Origin: Blastomyces gilchristii SLH14081
Taxonomy: Eukaryota > Ascomycota > Eurotiomycetes > Onygenales > Ajellomycetaceae
DNA length: 64,000 bases
NCBI RefSeq assembly: GCF_000003855.2
Contig: NW_003101682.1
Coordinates: 4,513,306-4,577,305, forward strand
Direction: 5' to 3'
Shown: positions 49,401-60,782 of the stretch, one piece after another
Position numbering within the stretch: position 1 is the first letter of the stretch
Layout: each line of letters opens with the position of its first letter
Translations under genes and position numbers: made by a program
The notes under the pieces: generated by a model
Seen by the model: only the letters and a program-made list of their open reading frames with translations
Database searches by the model: none
What the model was told of the DNA's origin: nothing

Positions 49401-50375
49401 CAGCATTTGAAGAAGATCTCTACAATTAATATAAAAGACTCTATTCTGATCTACTCAGATGACTTAAAAAATGAGAATTTGAATAGATTAGGCGCAGGCA
49501 TTGCTTATACTGAAGATAATATTAATTTTATCTCAGATTTCTGGAATTTAGGCTGTGAATCTGAAGTCTTTGATGCTGAACTATTTGTAATAGTGAAAGC
49601 TTTCAAACTCATTGAAATAAAATCTCATAAAAGAGGAAATGATTTAAAAGAGGTATGAATATTCTCTGATAGTCAAGCTGCTTTAAAAAGACTTAGAAAT
49701 AGTCAGATTCATAATGATCAAATGAATCTTGAACTGATTTTAAACTCTGTTTTGAAAATTCAAATGAGAAGAATATCAAAACTGATAATTCATCTGTATT
49801 GAGTTCCTGCTCATATGAATATTCATGACAATGAATTGGCTGATTCAGCTGCAAAAAAGGGTTCAGAATTAAGCAGATCTATTCAAAAAACAGTGTTCTG
49901 ATCTTTCATAAAGAGAAAGATAAAAGAATCTTGTTTAAACAAGTGAAATGAAAGCTGGCAGAAACAAAAGAAGAGTATACATTATTCAAGATTTGAGACA
50001 AAATCAAAGTGGAAATCTTGTTTAATTAAATGTAAAAAGAAAATATTCTCATCTATAATTCAGCTGAAACTAGGACATGGTTATTTCAAATCTTATATAC
50101 AAAGATTTGATGATAGATTTGATTCAACAGAGTGCTCATTCTGCAATGTGAATGAAAATCCTGAGCATATTGTAATGCATTGTGTATTATACAATAGTCT
50201 CAGAGTCAGATTAAAGAAAAAGTATGATTTAAATCAATTAAATATGAGGTTCTAATTCTCAACTGAGACAGGAACTAAATACTTAATAGACTTTCTATCA
50301 GAAACTAGAGTAGCTACAAGAAAATGACTGAATTCAGAAGTATCTGAGTATGAAGAAGTGGAAATTGACTAGATA
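46430..50375 (+). pseudogene. L7 ORF2 (contains the assembly gap)
   Basis: Same protein as L4 ORF2 and, by eye, about 97-98% identical in DNA on both sides of the gap, sharing many stops. Endonuclease: ITFIQNNVNRNSN at 46480. RT: MRDRKQCSAIDTVLSVIHDI at 48152, VFIDIKDAFDHVS, active site YIDDISQLYSS at 48522. RNase H: SDDLKNENL at 49460 and the NIHDNELADSAAKK region at 49825. The C-terminal Cys cluster lies near 50135. There are multiple TGA at Trp. Confidence 0.9.
47510..47868. other. Assembly gap (359 N)
   Basis: The undetermined run lies within L7 ORF2 between the endonuclease and RT. The homologous interval in L4 (about 20935-21290) is 356 bp, so the gap size is close to the real missing length. 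The two open frames across it are artefacts. Confidence 0.98.
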
Positions 50376-50762
50376 TAGTCTGTTAAAACAGCTATACATC
50401 ATCTTTTAATAATTTTGTTTTGTTATAGTCTCTGTTTACTGTACTTGTTTCCTTCTGTTCTTTTCTCTATCTATTTAATATATCTATCTTTAAGACTATA
50501 TTCTCTTTTCTTTTGTCATAATATTTTCAAATGATTTCAAACTATCAGAAGGTGTTGAAATACTGCAATTTGTAAACAGTTTTTGTATTCTGAGCTGGAA
50601 TTTTCTGATTTTGCATATTTGAAATTGATAAATGTATAATAGTTGACTCTATAGATATAGGAAAAACCCTGAGAACTAAAGATTCTCAGGTAGATGTCAT
50701 AGTCTCTGACTGCATACATCTATAATTGAAGAATAATAATAATAATAATATTCTTATAAACT

Positions 50763-53700
50763 ATAAGTATTCTTATTCATCTGTGAAGTGTTTTCACTCA
50801 GATGATAGAGAGAGAGTATTTCTAACAATATCTGTATATTGATTCAAGAACTTCTCAAGAATAAAAATTTTGTAATTTTAATATCTTTATAAATAATATC
50901 TGACTGTTACTAAGCTTCTTGTAAGTGTCTCTGCAACTTCTCTGATTACTTTTTACTAGCTGATGAAGCAGAGACATCACTGCTCATAACAGTGTCTTCA
51001 TTCTTCTCAGCCCTGTCACTGCACCTGATTCTTGAGTCAGTGATCAATCTCATGCCTCTTTCAGATCAGTCTCTGGCTTCAAGCAGTGCAGTCTCTCTCT
51101 TTGCTATAACTGTTCTTATAAGTAATTTCTTACAGACTCTAGCTGACAGTTCTTGCAAAGCTTCTAGTGTTATCAGTGTCTTCTACAGCTCTTCAGGTCT
51201 ACAATCACTCTCTCCCTGTCTGCACAATCTCTGACCAGGTATATATGAATATGTCTAGGTTTTCTATCAATAGTTCTCACACTGCGGTGCATTTCTGCAA
51301 TCTCATTGTCAATGAGAGATGAGTCTCTGAGTATCTATAAAATCTGAGTAATCAAGGCAATGTAAATATCATGAATTTGTGATGAGAGTTAATCTGAGCA
51401 GATGAGCTCTCTCTTCACATCTCAATTGTTTCTGAGCTGAATACTTCAGCATAACTGAGAAAGTGAACACAGTTTTGTAAGAAGTATCTAATCACACACA
51501 CAGACAGTCAGTTCTCAAGACTCTGCTACAACTGTGCACACTCTGATATCTAGCTTTTCTAAAGTCTGTGCATTTCTGATAATCTTCATATCAAATATAA
51601 TAATTATCTGTATTACAGATATAATACTCTCTACTTCTTTGAAGAGAGAAGTTGATAGTTGTGAAGGAATTGAGTATCACAGATATTGAGAATATGAGTT
51701 GAAATTTTCTTTGTTTTTTCTTTATTAGTCTCTAAATTGTGTTCACAGCCCTGTTTTTATTTTCTTATTTTTTAGCTTTAATAAGAGCATGATTTCTTCT
51801 TCTCTTGCATATACTGTGGCCTGTTCATCTCAGTAGAAACTCATCATCTTGTAGACTAGAACTTATAAATAATAGTGTTAATATCTTTATTATAACTAGA
51901 TTCTTAGTGAAGACTGTTTCATTTTGACTTATCAGAATTCATAATATAGAAGTCATGTCTCAGCTGCTACAGATATCTTATCTGCTTAAATAATTCTTAA
52001 GTGAACTCATTCATCTTGTCAGAATACTCTTATCACTGAATCTTGAATCAGAGCTCATGATCTCACTTCTCTGAGTCAATAATCTCTTTAATCTGATATT
52101 CTCTTTCACTCTCTAGTGCTTTATAGACAGAGTGATGAGTCACAGAGTTCTCTTCTAAGAATTTCTTATATTTATAAAGTAAAGAGACATGAAAAACATT
52201 GTATATCTATAACTCAGATAACAGTTTCAATCTGTAGAACTATAAACTAACTTTCTTCATAATCTTATAAAACTCTATCTGTAAGAGATTCAGCTTCTTG
52301 CTAGATCTCTGTGTAATAATATTTTCTAGACTCAGTCAGACTCTATCATCTTTCTTGAAACTCTTTATAATATGCTTAAAGTCATAGTATCTCTTCTGAT
52401 ATTCTTGAGTCTTTCTCAAGAATTCACAGGCTTTCTTCTGAATCTTCTGAATTCTCTCAGCCTGTTCATGAGCATTACCACACTCTATAGTGTACTCTCA
52501 TAGATTCATCAAGATCATCTGTGAATGAGTCTCAGTAAGTATCTCAAAGAGGGTTTTATCTGTGCTGCTATGCTTTGAGTTGTTATATATAAACTCTGTA
52601 AATGATAATCAATACACTCAGTCATTCTGATTATAATTAATAAAGTACTACAGATACTGTTTCAATATACTCATCAGATGTTCTGTCTGATCATCTATCT
52701 ATTAATAAAAAGCTGTGCTTAGATATTATAAGATCTTCAGTATAGTTATCAGATCAGATCAGAACTCTTCTACAAAGATTAATTATCTATCTGAGATAAT
52801 GTTTACAGATAATTCATATAATCAGATTACATTACAGATGAAGATATAAGTCAAATTCTTTGACTTTAAGTTCTTATAAATGAATATAAAGTGTGTCATC
52901 TTAATGAAGTAATTCACTATCATGAGCACACTGTTAAAGCAGGCATTATATATATTCTTACTTTTAGAGAGACTTATAAGAGCATTTATTTCTAGCTGTT
53001 TTCAAGGTTCTTATGAAATGAGTAATGAAGTAAGTTCTTCATATAATCTGAACTATACTATCTGTGAATTCTGATAAATAGTATAAGAATTCACTATCTT
53101 TTTCATAAGTTCTTATATCTTCAATCAGAAGTATTTTCTTATAAGTAACTCATGAGTTCTAGTATCTGTAAAATGACCTGCTAGAGAAGAGTCATAATAC
53201 CTTTTAATAAGTTCTATCTATAGAAACTCATTTATAAGTATATAAATTCAGCTCTCTCTTTGCAAGAGATTATTTAAGTCTCTTTAATTCTTTATTTCTA
53301 CAGAATTGATTCCTGCTGTGAGCAGTTTCTAAATATACTGAGTATATTCATTCTTCAGTTGCAGTTCAGACAATCTGAATAGAAGATTTTATAAAGACTT
53401 ATACTCTGTTTTTTCTTACATCAGGTCTTTCACAGTACTTCTTAAAGTTTATAAATTCTTCAGATTATAGATACTCTCTTCAAGAATTCTCACAGAGATT
53501 CTCAGAGTGTTAACTCTCAGTGTTATAGAGAGTAGTTGTATAGTCTTCTTCTCTCTCTTCTTTCTCTTCTCTTACAGAGGATTGAGATACTCTTCAGTCA
53601 ATCTCTTTGTAACACTCAGTCTGAGCATTCTGTGAAGCTTTTCTGTCTTCTCTAATCTCTCTATATCTGTCATTCTGGTCTTCTTAATATAGTCTGATCT

Positions 53701-56700
53701 GTAAGAGAGTCTGTCTGCTGAGTTCTTAGTTTTCTTAATATATTCTATCTTGAATCAGAACTCACTCAGTCTCTGAGCTCAGTGAATCTGCTGCTGTGAG
53801 AGTTTTCTGATTGAAGTAAACTATTGTAAGCTGTCATGATCAGTTCTAATAGTAATTACTGTTACAAGGTTCTCAAAGTAGTGATATCAGTGATGAAAGA
53901 ATTTCACTATTATAAGAAGCTTCTGATTATAAATGTTATAGTTGATCTCTATGAGTTACATCTTCTGTGAGAAAAAGATTACTGAAACTCAGTTCTCATT
54001 TAACTGTAGTTATAAGACTATTTCTGAAATTATAAAGAAGAAGACATCTGTCTTCAATCTGATTAAGAGTAAGAGATCAAAGTGAAATAGTATTACTATG
54101 TCTGTGAATATCTGTTTCAATCTTATAAAGACTCTGTGAGCTTCTGAGATAAGAAAGTTCTTACAGTTCTCTCTTCTCAATAATCTTTTCATTCTCTGTT
54201 TATAGAATAACTTCTTCTTATTCTCACTCTTCAGTATGTCTGTAAGAGCTAAGAAGATTCTTATGAATATAAAGATAAATCATCTATAGAAATTCACAAA
54301 GCTCAGAAAGATCTGAATCTCATGAATACTAGTTAACTTCAGTCATGATAGAATAGTCTCAATCTGTGAAGATTTCATCTGAATATCATCTACAGTGATT
54401 ACATATTCTAGAAAATTAATCTAATAAGCACTGAAGTTGCACTTTATAAGCTTAATATACAGTTCTGTCTCATCTAAGGTCTTCAACACACTTCATACAT
54501 GCTCAGTGTGTTCTTTCTTCTTTATAGAGTACATCATCACATTATTCAGATATATTATTATGAAGATATTCAGATATGTATGAAGTGTTTTATTAATGAA
54601 AGACTGAAATACTGCAGAGATATTAGTCAGATCAAAAGACATTACTAGATATTTAAATAATGTCAATATAGTTTTAAAGACAGTCTTTCATTCATTCTTA
54701 GACTGTATTTACAGCTGAGTATATACATTGATCATATTCAGTTATATGAATATGACAGCTCTCATGAGACAGTTGATTACATTCTCAATCAGAGACAGGA
54801 AATAGTGACTCTTTATTATCTTAGAGTTCAGATTACAGTAGTTTATATATAATCTGAGATCTTCATTCTTCTTCTTTATAAATATCACAGAGGCTTTTAC
54901 AGAGATCTGTGAAGATTGAATGAAGTCATTCTTTAGATTCTTCTTTACATAGGTCTGCAAGACCTCTGTCTCATAATAAAAGAGCTTATAGATTGATTCT
55001 CAGAAGAGTTTCTACTCTTCTATCAAATCTATTATCAGATTCTTCTCACAGTGAGAAGAAAGCTCAGCTGTCTTTGCTGAGCTGAATATCTCTGTGAGAT
55101 CTCAGTATTTCTCTGATATCTGAAGCTCAGTTTTTATAACTGCAAGATTCTCAGATACTTATAAAGTTATTATATAGATAAACTTATCTTCACTAATTAA
55201 CTCTACAGTATTAACTGATTCTATCTCTATAAGTAAGTCTATCAACACTGATCAGAAGTATAAACCTGACTTGTGAACAGCTATGTACAGATTATATCTT
55301 TAAAGTTATACAAGTCTCAAGTACATGTTATCTGTGATATCTATGATGATCACAGTTTCTGCAAATCTTCTTCAGATTTCAGAGAGATCTTGCAATTCAA
55401 AGATAGTTCTTATAAGTCTTTTAACTCTCATATCTGAGTTCTCATGCCCTGCTTATTATAAGAGTAGATTCTCAGTTTTCATCATTCAGCTTATTTACTT
55501 TATGAGCTTTAGAAACACTACAGTGACCTGAGATTCTAAGTTCATTAATACTTTTCATACTTGTGAGATAGTAGTACTGCAGCACAGTCTCTCTCTATGA
55601 GTAAGCATTTTTATTAAGAAAGCAACAGATTCAGGTATCAGCTTCAAGACTCTTAAGAAGGCTGTTGCTGACTCTGTCTGTGACTCTTCAAATTCCTATT
55701 TTGATTTATTCAGATAGTTTATATGAAGATGTTCTGATTGAGAACAGATAAAGCAGAGTCTCTTTTTCTTAATCTCTCTGTTATACACTCTGTTTATAAG
55801 AGCTTATAAAGCTCTTTCTCTCTGCTCAGCAGTCAGATATAAATCTCTCTGTGTCTTATCATATTTTTCTAACAAATCTGTTCTCTGTTGTTCTGACTCT
55901 TGCACAATCAGTTAATAATTCACTCTTTATAAGTCTGTGACTCTCACAGTGATCTGTAAGCAGTGAATAAGAGTTATCAGTTTCTTCAGAGTTAAGAACT
56001 TAGAGTCTTACTTAATGAGCTTATTCTGCATATCTTTATTCAGCTTCTTTATAAATATTATTATTCAGGTCTTGTTTCAGAACCCTGTTTTCACAGATCT
56101 CAATTCATATCATAATTTCATGAAATGCTGTGAGTAGTCTTTATTAGATTTCTCACCTCTTTTTCTAATATTGATGATTGCAGCTCAGATATTCTCTATT
56201 CAGTTTGTAAAGTCTCTCAATTTATTCTCTAGATAGATTTTAAGAACAGATCAGTGAGATCTCTTATAATCATTCTTTAAATAATTCAGCCAGTTCTTGA
56301 CTTCAGTGTAATAGAGATCTGTTATTATATAGATAACAGCTTCTTCATCTTTTATATTACACAGCTGAGCTTGTGAGTCAATTTCAAATACAAACTTATA
56401 AAAGCTTTTATAGATTGTGATTTGATAAGTGATCTTAAGTAATCATAACTTAAGAAAGTTTCTTTTTAATTTATAAGTATCTCTGAAGATCATGTCTAGA
56501 AACTCAGTTCAAAAGTATTTATAAGCAGTAAGTATTTCTTATAGAAAAATAGCTTAATTCTGTGAAAGATGCTCAAGAATGTTCTTCACTGAGATTGATT
56601 TATTTGTAAGTTCAGAGAGTTTCTCTGTCACAGATGTAGAGAATAATATTCTGTAAGTGATTGATAAGTTCTCTGAGACTTCTTTTACAGAGATTATTCA

Positions 56701-56813
56701 TGATTCAGATAACTGCTTCTGAGTGTCTGCAGTAGAGTTTACAGAGGTTCAAGCATGCAAGTTTCTAGTTCTTTCAGTTATAATAAGTGATTGCTGACTG
56801 ACTGAGCTTGAAA
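50763..56813 (-). pseudogene. Gypsy A (copy A-II) gag-pol
   Basis: Minus-strand element read from the primer-site side of LTR f (56813) leftwards: leader and gag to about 55700, protease near 55350, then RT. The open piece 54960-54742 reads ASVIFIKKKNEDLRLYINY then YFLSLIENVI. RT active site near 54545, RNase H from about 54050 (KTDVFFFIISEIVL in 54192-54010), linker near 53750, integrase from about 53300 to 51900. It is co-linear with copy A-I but differs by many transitions. It contains an empty site for the LINE insertion near 52725. Confidence 0.85.
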
Positions 56814-58150
56814 TGTAAGAATAAGTGCTTACAGGTGATTATCCAGGTGTTTGCAGCTTGACATGATATGTACTGTTAACTACTAGAAGTATTTATAGGC
56901 CCGGTGGCGTAGTGGTTAACTACGCTACCATGGTGCCTCAATTAGCGGCCTTCCCCCCGGGGAATGAATGCCAAGAGAGGGCAGGTTCAAACCCTGCAAG
57001 AGCCATCTTAACCACAGCTTCCACTGTTAAGTCATAAAACAGTACTGAGGACCCCCGGGTGCACTATAGCAAATCATCATCAAGCTTAAGATGTTCATCC
57101 CAGGGGTTCCCAGGTGCTAATTCTCACTGATCTTAGAGTTAACAGCTTCTCAGATGCTTCAAGTTAGATCAGTACTAGAGTGATTGAGGTCTAGAGTGAC
57201 TGCAGAATAGTGAATCATTATCAAGCTTAACTGATCAGGTCTCATCTCCCTCACTCTAGACACTTACTTCTTAGAAATGAGATTTAAAAACTATCTGATT
57301 AGAACACTCTGAGCCTAGCAAGAACCTAGGTGAGATGAGGCCTAGACACTCTTAATAGGTGATTAGTGTAAGCAAGATCATGACAGTCAATTGATAGGCT
57401 GAAATGCTGAGATTGACAGTCAGAAGATTAGAGACTTAACTAGAATTGAGTAGCTTTGATATTATTCTTAGTAAGAATCTCACTTATGAATAAGGTAGTT
57501 ACAGAAGCTAGCTGGGCAGTGACTCTTTGAAGAAAATGATAATTCCTGAAACAGGCCTGAGAGAACAGACACAGCAGTCAGTTATATAGAGTGTTAAAAT
57601 ATGTATATAGCTTAAGATGTAAACTGCAGAGATCTTGTTCTGTAGCTCTCTTTACTGTACTTGTTTTCTTCTATTCTTTTCTCCATCTATTTAATGTGTC
57701 TATCTTTAAGACTATATTCTCTTTTCTTTTGTCATAATATTTTCAAATGATTTCAAACTATCAGAAGGTGTTGAAATACTGCAATTTATAAACAGTTTTT
57801 ATATTCTGAGCTGGAATTTTCTGATTTTGCATATTTGAAATTGATAAATGTATAATAGTTGACTCTATAGATATAGGAAAAACTCTGAGAATTAAAGATT
57901 CTCAGGTAGATGTTATAGTCTCTGACTGCATACATCTATAATTGAAGAATAATAATAATAATAAGAAGTATTTATAATAGAAAGATAAAATGTAGAAGTT
58001 AAATGTATAATAGTATTCAAGCTGAGTTGTGAATAGTATTCGCGAACTCCAGACTATATAGTTATGTGTAGCCAAGAGCCGCTAGCTCTATTAGTTACGC
58101 GAGAGATAGGAATAGAAGTAAAGAATCCGCAAGAAGTGAGATTTCTTACA
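56814..58150 (-). repeat. LTR f of gypsy A, split by chimera 3
   Basis: LTR halves 56814-56897 and 57964-58150 form one gypsy A LTR when the insertion is removed. Subtype GTTAAC and ATTTTATC (as reverse complement), like d. The right flank TCTTA (58151-58155) pairs with TAAGA beside LTR d. Confidence 0.92.
56898..57963 (+). mobile_element. Chimera 3: S3 body fused to a LINE 3' end
   Basis: Inserted in LTR f with a perfect 13-bp TSD AGAAGTATTTATA (56885-56897 and 57964-57976). Positions 56898-57645 are the S3 body: a tRNA-type head distinct from S2 (A box TGGCGTAGTGG, B box GGTTCAAACCC near 56985) and a rest related to S2 (e.g. GGCCTGAGAG near 57552, CTTAAGATG near 57611), ending CTGTAG. From 57646 only the last 318 bp of the LINE follows, ending (AAT)n at 57948-57963. 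Confidence 0.93.
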
Positions 58151-58155
58151 TCTTA

Positions 58156-58520
58156 TCACATTTTTCAAGTGAGATCATGATTTTCACTTCTCAATTTAAA
58201 TTATTTTTATTGCTTTAAATGACTTTAAATCTCCTTTGTGTGTTATTAAAAAGTGTTACTTTTTAAAAAATTAAAAATAGTCTAAAAAGAACCTTAAAAT
58301 GTCTAAAAATAGTAACTTTATACTAAGAATGAGACTAAATGAAACCAAATAAGATCACTTTCTCATTCTTCTCAAGTCATGATTTCATTTTGAGATCTGA
58401 TATATAGTCACTTTGCATGTTGTTTTAATGACTAGTCCCAGCGGGATTCATGTCAAGAAATATATGAGATCAGATCAAATGAAATCAAATATGAAATTCA
58501 TAGTCTCAGCGGTCAGTCTA
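58156..58520 (+). mobile_element. MITE X-II, 3' half
   Basis: The last 365 bp or so of MITE X, to terminal GGTCAGTCTA, followed by ACTCTGTA (58521-58528). With 26678-26818 it makes one full-length X split by gypsy A at TCTTA. Confidence 0.92.
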
Positions 58521-58528
58521 ACTCTGTA

Positions 58529-59779
58529 GCACTCTTCTTCTATTTTCTCTTAAAGAGTTTTTAGAAGTTTAATAAGACTATTCAAGTGTAAAATTCCTGA
58601 AGCAATTAAGAGAAAGAAATATTTAAAATTCATAACATTAATATTATCAATGTGTGAACTGCTGCTATTCTAATAGAGCTACAGCTCACAGAAAAAGTAA
58701 AAAGAGGGATCAGAGTCTACTTATCAATAATCACATTCTTATCAAACTTATTCTTCACTGTTGAAGTCTTCAGCACTGATATCTTTATCTGTTAAGAAGT
58801 TAGCACTGCAGTACTGCAGAGAAGCATGCTGTAGAACAGTATAAGAGATACATGAAGTATTAACTTATACATTTGTAAAGTATCTCAGTTATCTGCTTCA
58901 ATTGAAGCAAGATTCTCTTCAATCAGTGATTAATCTCTATGAAACTTTTAACAGCAGTATCAGTTAATCTCTTCTTCTTGAGATCAGTCATTCTGAGGCG
59001 TTTTTTCATCTCAGAGATTCATGCTTTTATCTTCTTTTACAGTTGAGTAAGAGAGATCTCATCAGTTTTGATAGAATTTATTAACACTTGAAGCTCTGAG
59101 ATTCTCACTCTATACTGCTTAAGCATCTGAGCTTCTTGTGAGAACTGATATGACATCTTCTTATAGAATAGATAATACTTACAGAGAGATAGAAGTTATT
59201 ATTATAGATATAACAGAAATAACAGAAGTGAGAGAAGAAATGAATATATAAAATCCTCTCTTTCTTCAGCTGCTTAGTACAGTGTAAGCATGTGACAGTG
59301 TCAGTCAGAGATCATATCAGAGCCTTATCACAGAGAGAAGATAAAGAAATCACAGGATTCTGCAGACTCAATTCAGCAGTATTCTGAGCAGGGCTCAGAT
59401 GTGCTATGAAAGAGAAACTATAGATTGAACTTCTCTGAGTCACTGTTCTCAGAATCAAGCTCTCTCTGAGATTCTCTCTGAATGATCACACAGAGTCATA
59501 CATTACTGTGTTGATTAAGAGAGAGAGCAGTGTTGCAACAGTGACAGAGAGAGTAAGAAACAGATCAGATGCAGACAAATTAATCAGCAGAAGAGACAAC
59601 ACTTCACTGCAAGGCACAGCTACTATCATCATAGCTGCAAGAGATGCAGAAGGAGGAGGAGGCGTGATAATAGAAGCAGTGCTCCCGCGGCTCATTGACA
59701 CTGTCATCTTCATCTTCAACCTGGTTTTCTTAGCAGCCATGAAGGCTGCAGGCGCATTATGAAGACATTTATTACTCAC
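58529..59779 (-). pseudogene. Gypsy D gag-like region
   Basis: Minus strand. The best preserved piece, 59779-59486 (97 aa, starting MSNKCLHNAPAAFMAAKKTR), is Ala, Pro and Ser rich, as in many gypsy gag N-termini. The downstream decayed sequence near 59150-58880 reads as a charged helix (e.g. KQYRVRISELQVLI). It lies just downstream of an LTR, which supports gag. The plus-strand frame 59508-59762 is its shadow. The identification is moderate; no nucleocapsid is visible. Confidence 0.55.
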
Positions 59780-59904
59780 TAGAAAATATCAGAATAAGGC
59801 TCTTATTGTCTTTCAAGAATGATGATCTCATGCACTCACTATTACAGATAAGAGAGGGGAAGAAAAATGTGTCATGAGAGAGAAAGAATCTTTTTGAAAA
59901 ATCC

Positions 59905-60782
59905 TGTCACGACTGTTAATTTTGCTTCTAAAACACATCACTTATGCAGAGAGTTTCATATATAGAATAAAATATATTAAGAGATCTGCAAGTCACTTAT
60001 TAACTACATTTTTCATATTTTAATCAATATATAAGAAATTTACTTATCACATAGTTGATTTGAACAGAGATGAGAAAGAGAAGATCTATACAGTTAGCAG
60101 AGAAACTCATCTATTTCTTTATATTATATACAGTATATATGCTGTTAAATCAGTTGATAACTGTTACTATATAACAAAGATAATTTCTAATTCAGTAATC
60201 TTAAGAGGATTGGAACTATACTCTTAAAGAGAAGAGTATTGTTATATTCTCAGCTGTATCAAGACTCTGTTATAGTTTCACACAGCTTATTACTTCTCTG
60301 TGAATGATTTCATTCATTCTCTAAGTTATTAAAACTGGTTTTCAATCACTCTATGATATTATTTGAATATATTATAGAAAGATTTGATTAATGAATATAA
60401 GAATCTCACTTCTATATACAATTATCAGATTACTCTTTCATGACAGTGAGACACTGCTGAGATATTACTTCAGCTATTCTCACTCATGAAATGAGAGAAG
60501 AGTATCTGCTCATTATCTATATAGAATAGCTAGATACTGATATCTTATCAAAGAAGTCAGCAATTCATTTTCTGAGACTGAAATATATATGAGAGTTACT
60601 GCATTTCTCATACAATCTTCTTAGTATACTAAGTATTATATCTGTAATATTCTTATAATAACTCTGTAGCTCATGAGTTCACTATTCAAGTAAGATAGTC
60701 AAGTTCACTTATACAGCTTTTCAAACAACTATCTCTATGTGATGCCGCTGACTAGTCACTGCTTCGGTCCTGTCACGTTACA
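59905..60782 (-). repeat. LTR of gypsy D
   Basis: Read on minus from 60782: TGTAACGTGACAGG ... to CAGTCGTGACA at 59905, about 878 bp with TG...CA ends. GGATTTTTCAAAAAG follows and then the gag-like region from 59779. The right half matches the fragment at 32321-32862. The distal boundary is inferred from terminal motifs only. Confidence 0.65.

Larger units (their letters stand above)
45417..50749 (+). mobile_element. Chimera 2: S2 body fused to LINE L7
   Basis: Positions 45417-46165 are the S2 body: tRNA-type head TGGCCCAGTTGATAAG, B box GGTTCGAATCCC near 45477, end CGCCTGTAG. From 46166 the LINE begins inside ORF1 (CAAGCCAGTAAATTC) and runs through ORF2 to the (AAT)n tail at 50733-50749. 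Left flank TCTTATAAGATCT and right flank ATTCTTATAAACT are different gypsy A positions. Their exact partners are at 18043-18055 and 25737-25749. The frame 46149-46394 is the ORF1 C-terminus joined by chance to the end of the S2 body. Confidence 0.88.

Noticed and set aside
18432..50375. TGA at conserved Trp positions as evidence of a code in which TGA means Trp
   Set aside because: Homologous Trp positions variously carry TGG, TGA, TAG or TAA between copies, and other stops (from Gln and Arg codons) also occur. This is mutational decay, not recoding.
50992..51234. An 80-aa plus-strand Ser/Leu-rich frame
   Set aside because: It is antisense to the 3' part of gypsy A (the homologous 43824-43462 frame is on the coding strand) and is a shadow.
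42656..52735. A 2-kb tandem duplication in gypsy A (43413-45403 and 50763-52735)
   Set aside because: The flanking TSDs and LTR subtypes show these belong to two different gypsy A insertions brought together by the inferred inversion (or a misjoin).
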